From Chelydra serpentina (Eukaryota > Chordata > Testudines > Chelydridae), in contig JBAIAC010000006.1 in NCBI GenBank assembly GCA_037349315.1, positions 17,395,501 through 17,459,500 on the forward strand: a stretch of 64,000 nucleotides of DNA, given 5' to 3'. The notes under the pieces are model-generated. The model was given only the letters and a program-made list of their open reading frames with translations, had not been told where the DNA came from and did not search any database. The stretch's first letter is position 1. The number at the start of each line of letters is the position of its first letter. Below are positions 21,718 to 32,780 of this stretch, piece by piece. A program made the position numbers and the translations under genes.

Positions 21718-24113
21718 TTAGTGACCAGGGAGACTGAAGTGTTCTCCGACTGGTTTTTGAATGTGATGATTCCTGATGTCAGATTTGTGTCCATTCATTC
21801 TTTTGCATAGAGACTGTCTGGTTTGGCCAATGTACATGGCAGAGGGGCATTGCTGGCACATGATGGCATATATCACATTGGTAGATGTACAGGTGAACGA
21901 GCCCCTGATAGTGTGTCTTATGTGGTTAGGTCCTATGATTTGTCCCTTGAATAGATATGCAGACATAGTTGGCACTGGGGTTTGTTGCCGGGTTTGGTTC
22001 CTGGGTTAGTGTTTTTGTTGTGTGGTGTGTAGGTGATGGTGAGTATTTGCTTCAGGTTGGGGGGCTATCTGTAAGTGAGGACTGGACTGTCTCCCAAGGT
22101 CTGTGAGAGGGAGGGATCATCCTCCAGGATAGGTTATATATCCTTGATGATGCGCTGGAGAGGTTTTAGTTGGGGGTTGTAGGTGATGGCTAATGGCGTT
22201 CTGTTACTTTATTTGTTGGGCCTGTCTTGTAGTAGGTGACTTCTGAGTACTCTTCTGACTTTGTCAATCTCTTTCTTCACTTCACCAGGTGGGTACTGTA
22301 GTTTTAAGAATGCTTGGTAAAGATCTGGTAGGTGTTTGTCTCTGTCTGAGGGATTGAAGCAAGTGCGGTTGTATCTTAGAGCTTGGCTGTAGACAATGGA
22401 TTGTGTGATGTGGTCTGGATGAAAGCTGGAGGCATGAAGGTAAGTATAGCAGTCAGTAGGTTTCTGATATAGGGTGGTGTTTATGTGACCATTGTTTATT
22501 AGCACTGTAGTGTCTAGGAAGTGGATCTCTTGTGTGCAGGGCTGGCGCTACCATTAGGCGACCCTAGGAGGTCGCCTAGGGCGCCAGGATTTGGGGGTCG
22601 GCATTTCAGGTCCCTTGGTGGCCGCAGCGGGAGAGGCTTCTGCCAAGGTCCACGGCGGCCAAAGAAGCTGCCGCCGAGGACCCCATTGGCACTTCGGCGG
22701 CAGCTTCTTCGGCTGCCGGGGATCTTGGCGGCATTTCGGTGGCAGCCTCTCCCGCTGCTGCGTAGGGTGGCAAAAAAGCTGGCGCCGCCCCTGCTTGTGT
22801 GGAGTGGTCCAGGCTGAGATTGATGGTGGGGTGGAAATTGTTGAAATCATGGTGGAATTCCTCAATGGCCTCCTTCCCATGGGTCCAGAAGTTGATGAAG
22901 ATGTCATCAATCTAGCGCAAGTAGAGTAGGGGCGTTAGGGGATGAGAGCTGAGGAAGTGTTGTTCTAAGTCAGCCATAAAAATATTGGCATACTGTGGTG
23001 CCATGCAAGTACCGATAGCAGTGCCGCTCACTTGAAGGTATATATTGTCCCCAAATCTGAAATAGTTGTGGGTGAGGATAAAGTCACAAAGTTCAGCCAC
23101 CAGGTTTGCCATGACATTATCGGGGATACTGTTTCTGATGGCTCGTAGTCCATCTTTGTGTGAAATTTTGGTGTTGAGGGCTTCTACATCAATAGTGGCC
23201 AGGATGGTGCTTTCTGGAAGGTCATCAAAGGATTGTAGTTTCCTCAGGAAGTCAGTGGAGTCTCAAAGTTAGCTGAACGTGCTGGTAGTGTAGGGCCTGA
23301 GGAGAGAGTCTACATAGCCAGACAATCCTGCTGTCAGGGTGCCAATGCCTGAGATGATGAGGTGTCCAGGATTCCCAGGTTTATGGATCTTGGGTAGCAG
23401 ATTGAAAACCCCTTGTCAGGGCTCTAGAGGTGTGTCTGTGTAGATTTATTGCTGTGCTTCTTCAGGGAGTTTCTTGAGAAAATGGTGTAGTTTCTTTTGG
23501 TAATCCTCAGTGGGATCAGAGGGTAATGGCCTGTAGAATGTGTTGTCAGAGAATTGTCTAGAAGCCTCTCATTCATATTTTGATCTGTTCATGATGACAA
23601 CAGCACCTCCTTTGTCAGCCTTTTTGATTATGATGTCAGAGTTGTTTCTGAGGCTGTGGATGTTGTTGTGTTCTGCACGGCTGAGGTTATGGGGCAAGTG
23701 ATGCTGCTTTTCCACAATTTCAGCCTGTGCACATTGGTGGAAGCACTCTATATAGAAGTCCAGTCAGTTGTTTTGACCTTCAGGAGGAGTCCACGCAGAA
23801 TCCTTCTTTTTGTAGAATTGGTAGGAAGGTTTCTGTGTGTTAGTGTGTTGTTCAGTGGTGTGTTGGAAATATTTCTTGAGTCGGAGATGTCAAAAGTAGG
23901 ATTCTAGGTCACTGCACAACTGTATCATGTTTGTGGGGGTGGTCGGGCAGAAGGAGAGGCCCTGAGATAGGACAGACTTTTCTGCCGGGATAAGAGTATA
24001 GCTGGATAGATTAACAATATTGTTGGGTGAACTAAGGGGACCACTGTTGTGGCCCCTTGTGGCATGTAGGAGTTTAGATAGTTTAGTGTCCTTTTTCCTC
24101 TGTAGAGAAGCAA
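21718..24113 (-). pseudogene. PLE reverse transcriptase plus GIY-YIG endonuclease, decayed
   Basis: Minus-strand pieces appear in the correct order. 24113-23925 is the N-terminal part. 23112-22912 is the reverse-transcriptase core with VSGTAIGTCMAPQYANIFMA followed by LYLR-stop-IDD, where the tyrosine of the catalytic YIDD box is replaced by TAG (22912-22914). 22505-22209 is the thumb (LYQKPTDCYTYLHASSFHPD). 21975-21718 is the endonuclease with VIYAIMCQQC, AMYIGQTRQSL, GHKSDIRNHHIQ and GEHF. PLE protein primes synthesis at nicked DNA ends. The CxxC within the GIY-YIG domain fits the Penelope/Neptune type. The gene cannot give a working enzyme. Confidence 0.8.
22537..22793. mobile_element. GC-rich hAT MITE inside the PLE, perfect 8-bp duplication
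   Basis: Ends are CAGGGCTGGCGCTACC and, inverted, CAGGGGCGGCGCCAGC. Flanks are identical: CTTGTGTG at 22529-22536 and 22794-22801. Removing the insert and one flank restores the PLE sequence. It interrupts the reverse-transcriptase gene just after the catalytic region. Open frames through it are artefacts. Confidence 0.92.
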
Positions 24114-24480
24114 AGTGTGTGTTGTAAATGGCTTGTCTAGTTTTTGTAAAGTCCAGTCATGAAGAAGTTTGTGTGGAAGGTTGTTTTTTTATGAGAGTTT
24201 CCAGTTTTGAGAGCTTATTCTTGAGCTTCCCGTTTGCTGTATAGGATGTTGATCAGGTGGTTCCGCAGTTTCTTTGAGAGTGTGTGGCACAATCTCTCAC
24301 CATAGACTGTGTGGTATGTTGATTGTAATGGGTTTTTTACCTTCATTCCTTTTGGTATGATGTCCATTTGTTTGCATTTGGAAAGAAAGATGATGTCTGT
24401 CTGGATCTGTGTGAGTTTTTTTCATGAAGTTGATGGATTTCCACTTCATACAGTTAAATTCAGTGCCTTGTGTGGTGACA

Positions 24481-25121
24481 GGTTTCAGAGTGGTAGCCGT
24501 GTTATTCTGACATCAGGAATTATAACATTCAAAAACCAGTAGGAGAACACTTCAATCTTCCTGGTCACTCAATACCAGATTTAAAAGTGGCAGTTCTTCA
24601 ACCAAAAAAACTTCAAAAACAGACTCCAGCTAGAAACTGAAGAACTGGAATTAATTTGCAAACTGGACACCATCAAATTAGGCCTGAATAGAGATGGGGA
24701 GTGGGTGGGTCACTACAGAAACTAAATCAGTTTGTTAGTCTTTAAGGTGCCACAGGTACTCCTCGTTGTTTTTACAAAAACTAATTTCCCCTTGCTAAAT
24801 ACTCACACCTTCTTGTCAACTGTTTGAAATGGGCCACCTTGTTTACACTGGCCTCATTAACGCTACAAAAGTGATTTCCACTCCTTCTTGTCAACTGTTG
24901 AGAATTACCTACTTCCAATTTAAATTGAATTGGCTCAATAGCACTGACCCCCACCTCCCCCACTTGGTAAGGCAATTACCATCTTTTCATGTGCATTGTA
25001 TTTATACTTGCCTACTGTATGTTCCACTCCATGCATTTGATGAAGTGGGATTTAGCCCATAAAAGCTTATGCCCAAATACATTTGTTAGTCTCTAAAGTG
25101 CCACAAGGACTCCTCGTTGTT
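24481..25121 (+). mobile_element. Inverted partial PLE copy
   Basis: It starts with the PLE terminal sequence GGTTTCAGAGTGGTAGCC, jumps into the endonuclease region (SDIRNYNIQKPVGEHFNLPG frame from about 24508), and continues through the 3' untranslated part to the terminal hairpin arm ending at 25121. Positions 24770-25121 are the inverted repeat of 21160-21500. Because one target duplication flanks 21137-25121 as a whole, this piece and the minus-strand PLE probably integrated together. Confidence 0.82.
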
Positions 25122-25130
25122 ATGGCTTCT

Positions 25131-25800
25131 GTGGTGGCCAGTTTAAAATAACAATGGATGGGAGATAACTTGCACTATGCTTCTAGAGTATATGGAGGTG
25201 AATACAACTTGTGCTCTTCCTGTTTAGTATATGCTAATATATGCCTTCTTTTGGCCCCACAGCCAGTCAAATGCATACGGTAGCTGGGAGAGCATCAGTT
25301 AATTTACCTCTTGATTGAGTTAATGACTGGGCAAACTGACCCCTTGCTGTTGCCAGCTCAAGGTTATTCAGATTTAATCAATGATTATATATGCCAAGTC
25401 TTAGCATATACAAAATTCACATACAAAATATGTACATACAGATGACAGGTACCAATTACTGTCTGTTAAGGGGGCCTAAAATGTTTTATGCTGAAAGAGC
25501 TTCACATTGGAAGATTGTGTCCATTATGAGGCTGCAATTTAGATACCTGTTTTTGAAAGTATAGCCTGAAATATAACCACCTTAATTATAGTTTCCTACA
25601 GCTGCCTACAATGAATCGAGTTTAGCTTAATATCAGTTTTACTGGCATATCCAAGTAACACCTTGATTTTATTCTGCTTATATCCTACCCATTAACCTTT
25701 GCCTTCTTGTCTGTCTGTCCTGAGATTGTTAGAGACTGACAGGGACTATGCCCTCTTATTTGCACCTAAGAAACTGTCGGCATTATCATAAACAAATGAT
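25131..25800. other. No recognised feature
   Basis: AT-rich, no frame or repeat that I can name. Ends in an AATAATAA run that serves as target for the next element. Confidence 0.5.
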
Positions 25801-26236
25801 AATAATAACGAGGGCTGTCAAGTAAAAAAAGTAATCATGATTAATCGTGCAATTAAAAAAAGTAATCATGATTACTCGTGCCATTATTCGCACTGTTAAT
25901 ATTTAGAATACCATTTGTTTTTGGATGTTTTCTACATTTTCAAATATATTGATTTCAATTACAACACAATACAAAGTGTACAGTGCTCACTTTATATTTA
26001 TTTTATTACAAATATTTGCAATGTAAAAAAACAAAAAATGTATTTTTCAGTTCACCTAATACAAGTACTGTAGTACAGTCTCTTTGTCATGAAAGTTGAA
26101 CTTACAAATGTAGAATTATGTACCAAAAAATCTGCATTCAAAAATAAAACAATGTAAAATTTTAGAGCCTGTAAGTCAACTCAGTCCTACTTCTTGTTCA
26201 GCCAATTGCTCAGACAAACTAGTTTGTAAACAAGAA

Positions 26237-26834
26237 GTGGGCAGAATTTTCTCCTGGAAATGTAAACAAAGTCAGAACAGGCGTTCTTATAGCACTGTTG
26301 TAGCTGGCGTTGCAAGATATTTACGTGTCAGATGCACTAAAGAGTCATATGCCCCTTCATGCTTCAACCACCATTTCAGAGGACATGTATCCATGCTGTT
26401 GACCGGGTCTGCTCGATAACAATCCAAATCAGTGCAGACTGACGCATGTTCATTTTCATTATTGGAGTAAGATGCCACCAGCAGAAGGTTGATTTTCTTT
26501 TTTGGTGGTTCAGTGCTGTAGTTTCCACATTGGAATGTTGCTCTTTTAAGACTTCTGAAAGCATGCTCCACACCTCATCTCTCTCAGAGTTTGGAAGGCA
26601 CTTCAGATTCTTAAACCTTGGGTTGAATGCTGTAGCTATCTTTAGCAGTCTCACATTGATACCTTCTTTGCGTTTTGTCAAATCTGCAGTGAAAGTTTTC
26701 TTAAAATGAACAACATGTGCTGGGTTGTCAGCCGAGACTGCTATAACATGAAATATGTGGCAGAATGTGGGAAAAACATAGCAGGGGACACACCATTCTT
26801 CCCCAAGGAGTTCAGTCACAAATTTAATTAACAC
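26237..26834 (-). pseudogene. hAT transposase C-terminal part, copy 1 main strand
   Basis: Minus-strand frames read through the region preceding the dimerisation domain (FKKTFTADLTKRKEG, KIATAFNPRFKNLKCLPNSE, DEVWSMLSEVLKEQ) and then, in another frame, the hATC block: CPLKWWLKHEGAYDSLVHLT followed by KYLATPATTV and, beyond frame breaks, the cysteine-containing segment. hAT transposases dimerise through this domain. The DNA-binding and catalytic N-terminal parts are absent, so the element is non-autonomous. Confidence 0.78.
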
Positions 26835-26849
26835 ATTATTTTTTTAATC

Positions 26850-27072
26850 AGCATGGAAGCATGTCCTCTGGAATGGAGGCCAAAGCATGAAGGGACATAC
26901 CAATGTTTTGCATAGCTGGCATGTAAATACCTTGTAATGCCAGCTACAAAAATGCCATGAAAATGCCTGTTCTCACTTTCTATTGACATTGTAAAAAAGA
27001 AGAGGGCAGCATTATCTCCTGTAAATGTAAACAAACTTGCTTGTCTTAGCGACTGGCTGAACAAGAAGTAGG
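26850..27072 (+). pseudogene. Inverted second copy of the hAT dimerisation domain
   Basis: On the plus strand, opposite to the neighbouring fragment, the same C-terminal domain reappears: CPLEW near 26860, LACKYLVMPATK with stops, then KKKRAALSPVNVNKLACLSD and WLNKK ending at a stop near 27070. It is part of the right arm of the fold-back element. Confidence 0.75.
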
Positions 27073-27471
27073 AATGAGTGGACTTGTAGGCGCTGAAGTT
27101 TTATATTAGTTTGGTTTTGAGTGCAGTTATGTAACAAAAAAATCTACATTTCTAAGTTGCACTTTCACAACAAAGAGAACTACAGTACTTGTATAAGGTG
27201 AATTGAAAAATACTATTTATTTTATCATTTTTACAGTGAAAATATTTGTAATAAAAATAATATGCACTTTGATTTCAATTACAACATGGAAAACAATATA
27301 TATTAAAATGTAGAAAAGCATACAAAATATTTAATAAATTTCGGTTGGTATTCTATTGTTTAATAGTGTAATTAAAACTGCGATTGATCATGATTAATTT
27401 TTTTAATCGCAATTACTTTTTTTAGTTAATCGTGTGAGTTAACTGCGTTTAATTGACAGGCCTAATAATAA

Positions 27472-29400
27472 CCTGGCCACATACATGTTTTAATGAGGGC
27501 AATCAGCATATGTGTGGCCAAACACCTGATGTACTTTCTCTCACTACATTGAAAGAATTGGGGAATAATATTAAAACCAGTCTGGTCCGCTGAGTCCGCA
27601 AAATTTGAAACTTACTGAATGGGTTGAGTGTAGTTATAGTTGTCATATGGCTAGGTTATGCCATGTGTATGATTTTGTACACAAATGCGTTACAGCAAGA
27701 ATGACAACATGCAAAAGAGAGCAGAGAATAGAAAACCTTTTCTTTCCCATTTTATTGTTGATTAAGGAGCGTGTCAGCGTGATCAGCACTCTTGATAAAG
27801 TATGTAAATGTTCAGAGTCTGCTATTCTTATGCTATTACTTGTGTAGTTGTATCATAACAGCTATCTGATGGAAAGTGATAGGGATCAATTCCCATAAGG
27901 AGAAAGCTCAGAATTACTTTTCAGTTCAAATATCACTATAACATTGTTAGTTCTAGCTTAATAACTCTGATGTGGTTTTTGCCTTCAGGTCATTGAAGTA
28001 TCTACAACCTTGCTGACTTGTATTCTCTTTTATGATAATCCTAAAGATTTCAAGCTGTGCTTGTGATTATTTTAATATTGAGCCAATGATGTTATCTAAC
28101 ATGTCCTCACTATTTATATAATAGGAAGTTTATATTCATGTTTTGAAATTGCTACTTTTAAAAATTCTGATTGGAACTGCAGAGTTGTACACCCCTTCTG
28201 TGCTGAGTGTCCATCATAAGCAGGCACCCAGGATTTTGTCATAGGAATAAGTACAAATAAGAAATATTAGGTATATTGTTCTTTTCAGAATTCTGGAAAT
28301 GAATGTCAAACCGGCAAACAGACAGGAAAAATATTATGACTGAGACAAAAATCTCACTTCTAAAAGTTTGAGCAACCAATGATTTGTTAGAAGTGTATAT
28401 GACCTCAAAAAGTGCTAAAACCTTTTTTTGGCTAGCCATTTCCTACTTGGAATTTAGCAAAAGCAGAATGGACAAGAGCCCCAAAAGTGACTCCTGATTT
28501 TGGGTGCCAGGTTTAGCACACATAGAGGGGCCTGTTATCAAGAAGTCCTCTGAAAATCAGACCCTTCAATGAACCTCAAGCTGGGCATCCAAAATCTGAA
28601 CACTGCATCTTTAGTCATTTCGGAAAATCTTGCCAATGGTTGACTTTGTAGCAAATCTGCAGATACTGAGGCTTTCCCGTAGAGCTGGTCAAATATTTTT
28701 CAGGTTTTGAAAATTCCTGTTCAAATTTCAAATCTTGATTAAAAAATGAGGGTGGGGTGGGAGACAATTCTTTTAAACAAAACTTTCCTGAATCTTTTCT
28801 CCAATTTTTTGACTAATTCTAGACTTCACGGTGACCTCTATGATCACAAAGATTCCAGATCCTTCTGTTCCAAAAACACAGAGCTCAGCAGTTGAGTTAA
28901 CAGAGAAATTCTATTAGCCGTTAGCAATATTAGGCTGGTAAATAGTCTGAGTACCTATCCCACTCTCAGCACAGCATACACACACACATTGGACTAGTAA
29001 CCAAAACTCATGCCTTTTCCTGGGGGTATTCTCTATTATTAACTTTAAGGAAAAACAAACATAAGCCTGATCTTCTTCCTGAGCTGACTGTTACTAGACA
29101 GGTTTTTTTTATCCCTTAGTCCCTTCTGACTCAGGGAGATATATACACCCTAGTATACTCTTGTAATGGAATAAATGTGACCCATTATGGTCTAGCTTCT
29201 CAGGTGAGCCACCCAAATAATCATGTTTTTCCATGTAGGGTTCTAGAACTTGGGATCCTATCACAGGCTTAGCACATGTAAGCTGAACAGTTCTGATTCC
29301 AATTCCCTAAGTGGGCAGTGGTACCCATATACATGAGCCAGTTCATTGTAGTATTATCTTAGATATGTAAGGTCTGATTCTGCAGTACTTATGTTTAATA
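27472..29400. other. No recognised feature between the two fold-back elements
   Basis: Ordinary AT-rich sequence. Short open frames at 27605-27847 and 28239-28439 have no recognisable domain. Sequences resembling the AAAATTC-rich texture at 4213 occur near 28690-28810. Confidence 0.5.
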
Positions 29401-31015
29401 AGGCTGTAGATTAATCACAGTTAACTCAAAATAATTAATCGCGATTAATCACAGTTTTAATTGCACTATTAAACAATAGAATACCAATTGAAATATATTA
29501 CTTTTTTATGTTATTCTACATTTTCAAATATATTGATTTCAATTACAACACAGAATACAAAGTGTACAGTGCTCACTTTCTGTTATTATTTTTCATTACA
29601 AATATTTGCACTGAAAAAAATTATAAACAAAAGAAATAGTATTTTTCAATTCACCTCATACAAGTACTGTGGTGCAATCATTTATTGTGAAAGTGCAACT
29701 TACAAATGTAGGTTTTTTTGTTACATAACTGCACTAAAAAAATGTAAAACTTTAGAGCCTACAGGTCCACTCAGTCCTACTTCTTGTTCAGCCAGTCGTT
29801 ATGACAAACAAGTTTGTTTATATTTATGGGAAATACTGCTGCCCACTTCTTATTTACAATGTCACCCAAAAGTGAAAACAGGAGTTCACATGGGACTTTT
29901 GTAGCCAGCATTGCAAGGTATTTACGTACCAGATATGCTAATCATTTGTATGCCCCTTCATGCTTCGGTCACCATTCCAGAGGATATGTTTCTATGCTGA
30001 TGACGCTCATTAAAAAATAATGTGTTAACTAAACTTGTGACTGAACTCCCTGGGGGAGATTTGTATGTCTCCGGCTCTGTTCTACTCACATTCTGCCATA
30101 TATTTCATGTTATAGTGGTCTTGGATGATGACTCAGCACATGTTCGTTTTAAGAACACTTTCACTGCAGATTTGACAAAACGCAAAGACGTACCAATGTA
30201 AGGTTTTTAAAGATCGCTACTGCACTTGACCCAAGGTTTAAGAATGTGAAGTGCCTTCCAAAATTGGAGAGGGACGAGGTGTGGACCATGCATTCAGTAG
30301 TCTTAAAAGAGCACCACTCTGATGCAGAAACCTGAACTACCAAAAAAGAAAATCAGCCTTCTGCTAGTGGCATCTGACTCAGATGACGAAAATGAACATG
30401 CATCAGTCCGTACTGCTTTGGATTGTTATCGAGCACAACCCATCATCAGCATGGACGCATGTCTTCTGGAATGGTGGTTGAAGCATGAAGGGACATATGA
30501 ATCTTTAGCACATCTGGCATGAAAATATCTTGTGACACCGGCTACATCAGTGCCATGCGAATGACTGTTCTCACTTTCAGGTGACATTGTGAACAAGAAA
30601 AAGGCAGCATTATCTCCTGCAACTGGAAACAAACTTGTTTGTCTGAGAGATTGGCTGAACAAGAAATAGGAGTGAGTAGACTTGTAGGCTCCAAAGTTTT
30701 ACATTGTTTTATTTTTGATGGTATTTATTTTTGGTACATAATTCTACATTTGTAAATTCAATTTTCATGATAAAGAGATTGCACTACAGTACTTGTATTA
30801 GGTGAATTGAAAAATACTATTTATTTTGTTTTTTTACAATGCAAATATTTGTAATAAAAATAAATATAAGGTGAGCACTGTACACTTTGTATTCTATGTT
30901 GTAATTGAAATCAATATATTTTAAAATGTAGAAAACATCCAAAACTATTTGAATAAATGGTATTCTATTAGTGCGATTAATTACAATTATTTTTTGTAAT
31001 TGTGTTTACAGCCCT
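29401..31015 (+). mobile_element. Fold-back hAT element, copy 2, opposite orientation
   Basis: Same build as copy 1 but reversed: arms at about 29401-30020 and 30440-31015, unique centre 30020-30440 on the plus strand. The ends are AAGGCTGTAGATTAATC and TTTACAGCCCT. I see no clear target duplication. Shared segments with copy 1 include CAATTACAACACA, GTGTACAGTGCTCACTTT and TACTTCTTGTTCAGCCA. Confidence 0.83.
30120..30670 (+). pseudogene. hAT transposase C-terminal part, copy 2
   Basis: The plus-strand frame 30322-30522 encodes EPKKKI-like residues as PELPKKKISLLLVASDSDDE, then CLLEWWLKHEGTYESLAHLA and a stop; after it, in the same strand, come VTPATSVPCE-like and NKKKAALSPATGNKLVCLRD segments with WLNKK. 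Upstream, TADLTKRKD and DPRFKNVKCLPKLERDEVW-like segments are shifted between frames. An opposing copy lies in the left arm (around 29814-30000). The N-terminal two thirds of a hAT transposase is missing. Confidence 0.75.
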
Positions 31016-31469
31016 AATATTTACATAACTCTCATTTAAGTCAAATGGAACTTTATGTATGCAACAATTACATGACAGGAAACTGTGTGTTATAGCATGG
31101 AGTTAGTCAGAAAAGGTGTGGGGCTCAATATTTATTTTCTCTCATACCTTTTAGACCAGCCTGGCATCTATCTATATGTCAAATGATGTTATTTCTAACA
31201 CTGACATCACACTCACTGATTAAGTCTTACAACTCTGAAGCCTTTTTTGTTTTGTGCGCGTGTGTTGTTGTTTTTTTTGCTAGATACTTTAAAAAAACAT
31301 GGGGCAAGGTTTTCAAAAGTAAGTAGGGATTTTTGAGACCCCTGATCTTCAGAAAGTGCTGAGCTCCCACCCTACAGAAATTAGTCCTTTGTGGGCTGTA
31401 GTTTTTATACTTTTTCAGTTTACAGATTTTGAAACTTCATGGGGAGAATGCAGTGAGGCACTTCTGCCC
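31016..31469. other. No recognised feature
   Basis: AT-rich with a run GTTGTTGTTTTTTTT near 31265. No coding support. Confidence 0.5.
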
Positions 31470-32150
31470 TGTTGGTGTCAATGTAGGTCAAACCACCACT
31501 CTGGCCTAATCACATCCGCCACGCCATCAGGGGCTCATTCACCTGCACATCTACCAATGTGATATATGCCATCATGTGCCAGCAATGCCCCTCTGCCATG
31601 TACATTGGCCAAACCGGACCGTCTCTACGCAAAAGAATAAATGGACATAAAGCTGACATCAGGAATCATAACATTCAAAAACCAGTAGGAGAACACTTCA
31701 ACCTCCCTAACCACTCAGTGAAAGACTTGAGAGTCGCAATTTTGCAGCAGATTCACTCCAAAAACAGACTCCAAAGAGAAGCTGTTGAACTCGAATTGAT
31801 ATGCAAACTAGATTGCATCACCTCAGGATTAAATAGAGATTTGGAATGGCTTGGCCATTACGTTAATGGAATCTATTTCCCTTAAGTTAACGATCCTCAT
31901 TCACACCTGTGTGGCCATCTTGTTTATCACTTCAAAGGTTTTTCTTCCCCTGCTGTTATGGTTCCTCTCAATTAATTAGCCTCTTAAGATTGGTCTATGC
32001 ACTTCCACCTTATCATGTTTCTCTGACTGTATAAATATCTGTCTACTGTATGTTTCATTCCATGCATCCGATGAAGTGAGTTCTAACCCACGAAAGCTTA
32101 TGCTGAAATAAATTTTTTAGTCTCTAAGGTGCTACAAGTTTTTCTTTCTT
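31470..32150 (+). mobile_element. 5'-truncated Penelope-like element
   Basis: Contains the endonuclease domain followed by the 3' untranslated region and terminal arm (ATGCATCCGATGAAGTGAG, then CGAAAGCTTATGCTGAAATA near 32090), ending in the stretch that leads to a CTACAAG tail. It lacks the reverse transcriptase. The left boundary is approximate. Confidence 0.82.
31487..31885 (+). pseudogene. PLE GIY-YIG endonuclease domain, open frame
   Basis: 132 codons without a stop encode the complete C-terminal endonuclease: NHIRHAIRGSFTC, then VIYAIMCQQCPSAMYIGQTG, RKRINGHKADIRN, GEHFNLPNHS and a tail LEWLGHYVNGIYFP. The YIG tyrosine, the arginine of RKRINGH and the histidine of GEHF are present, along with the CxxC/H residues typical of PLE endonucleases. 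In the intact element it nicks target DNA. Here there is no attached reverse transcriptase and no evident start codon before ATG at 31559, so the domain is a relic with a preserved frame. Confidence 0.7.
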
Positions 32151-32609
32151 ATTTTCGTTTTACCTGAAGAGAGTGACTGTGTTCAAACCCGAAACCGCAG
32201 TGAACTTTCACTGTCTTGTTGTTCCCCATTTTCATCCCATTAAATGACATGATGGTTCTGATTTAATTACAGATAGATTAATGGTGGTGCCCTCTTCTGC
32301 CCCCCCGCCCCGCGGCTTTTTGGGAAAACCACATAGGAAGCAGACGTAGATTGCAGCTGGTAGGAGCAGAAGGGCCAAAGCAGGGACCTTCTGCATAAAG
32401 AGAACTTCTCTACAGCTTTGAATGGACTTTCTCTACCCTGTGCTCATTGGAGGTTTGCTCCATCCCTCCCACTGCTCACAATCTCTTCACCTGAGCTTCA
32501 CTACATACCTGTCCCTTTTACTCTCTCCTGCCCTGTCCTTTTCACTCCCTTTTCATTTCCTCTTAGCTGACCCCCTCCTAACTAACGCCCCTTCCCAAAA
32601 ACTCTGTAA
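32151..32609. other. No recognised feature
   Basis: Pyrimidine-rich between about 32400 and 32600 (many CTCC and TTCC words). The small frame at 32422-32613 is explained by this bias. Confidence 0.45.
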
Positions 32610-32622
32610 CTAACATGATGTT
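32610..32622. repeat. Target duplication, left (CTAACATGATGTT)
   Basis: Perfect 13-bp match to 32781-32793, bracketing the PLE hairpin. Confidence 0.92.
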
Positions 32623-32780
32623 AGGTTACAGTGTAGTAGCCATGTTAGTCTGTGTCAGCAAAAAGAAAATAAAAAAGAAATACTTGTGGCACCTTAGAGA
32701 CTAACAAATTTATTTCAGCATAACCCACGAAAGCTTATGCTGAAATAAATTTGTTAATCTCTAAGGTGCCACCAGTATTT
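32623..32780. mobile_element. Solo PLE terminal hairpin
   Basis: 158 bp beginning AGGTTACAGTGTAGTAGCC, the same terminus seen at 21137 and 24481. Arms 32677-32723 and 32735-32780 are near-perfect inverted repeats around an 11-base loop (CCCACGAAAGC). No coding sequence. The perfect 13-bp flanking duplication shows it integrated as an independent unit. Confidence 0.88.

Larger units (their letters stand above)
21137..24480 (-). mobile_element. Penelope-like element (PLE), minus strand
   Basis: On the minus strand the order is an N-terminal region (about 24113 onward), reverse transcriptase (about 23300-22200), and a GIY-YIG endonuclease domain (21975-21718), the defining PLE architecture. The 3' end carries the hairpin-forming terminal sequence starting (plus strand) GGTTTCAGAGTGGTAG, which recurs directly at 24481, so terminal direct repeats flank this copy. 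The frames have several stops. A 257-bp MITE sits inside the reverse transcriptase gene. Confidence 0.88.
25809..27463 (-). mobile_element. Fold-back hAT element, copy 1
   Basis: The ends are AGGGCTGTCAA (left) and TTGACAGGCCT (right), with AATAATAA at 25801-25808 and 27464-27471 as an 8-bp duplication. The two arms, about 25809-26440 and 26850-27463, are imperfect inverted repeats of roughly 600 bp. Each contains the end-rich TTAATCG words, a long 3' untranslated stretch and the codons of the hAT C-terminal dimerisation domain. The unique centre (about 26440-26850) continues the transposase on the minus strand. Confidence 0.85.

Noticed and set aside
22521..22929. Open frames of about 100-118 residues on both strands
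   Set aside because: They span the MITE at 22537-22793 and its junctions with the PLE.
29488..29904. 138-residue frame
   Set aside because: It lies in the AT-rich 3' untranslated arm of the fold-back hAT, antisense to the transposase remnant.
29393..31023. Target duplication for fold-back copy 2
   Set aside because: TGTTTAAT on the left and AATATTTA on the right are not duplicates in the same orientation.
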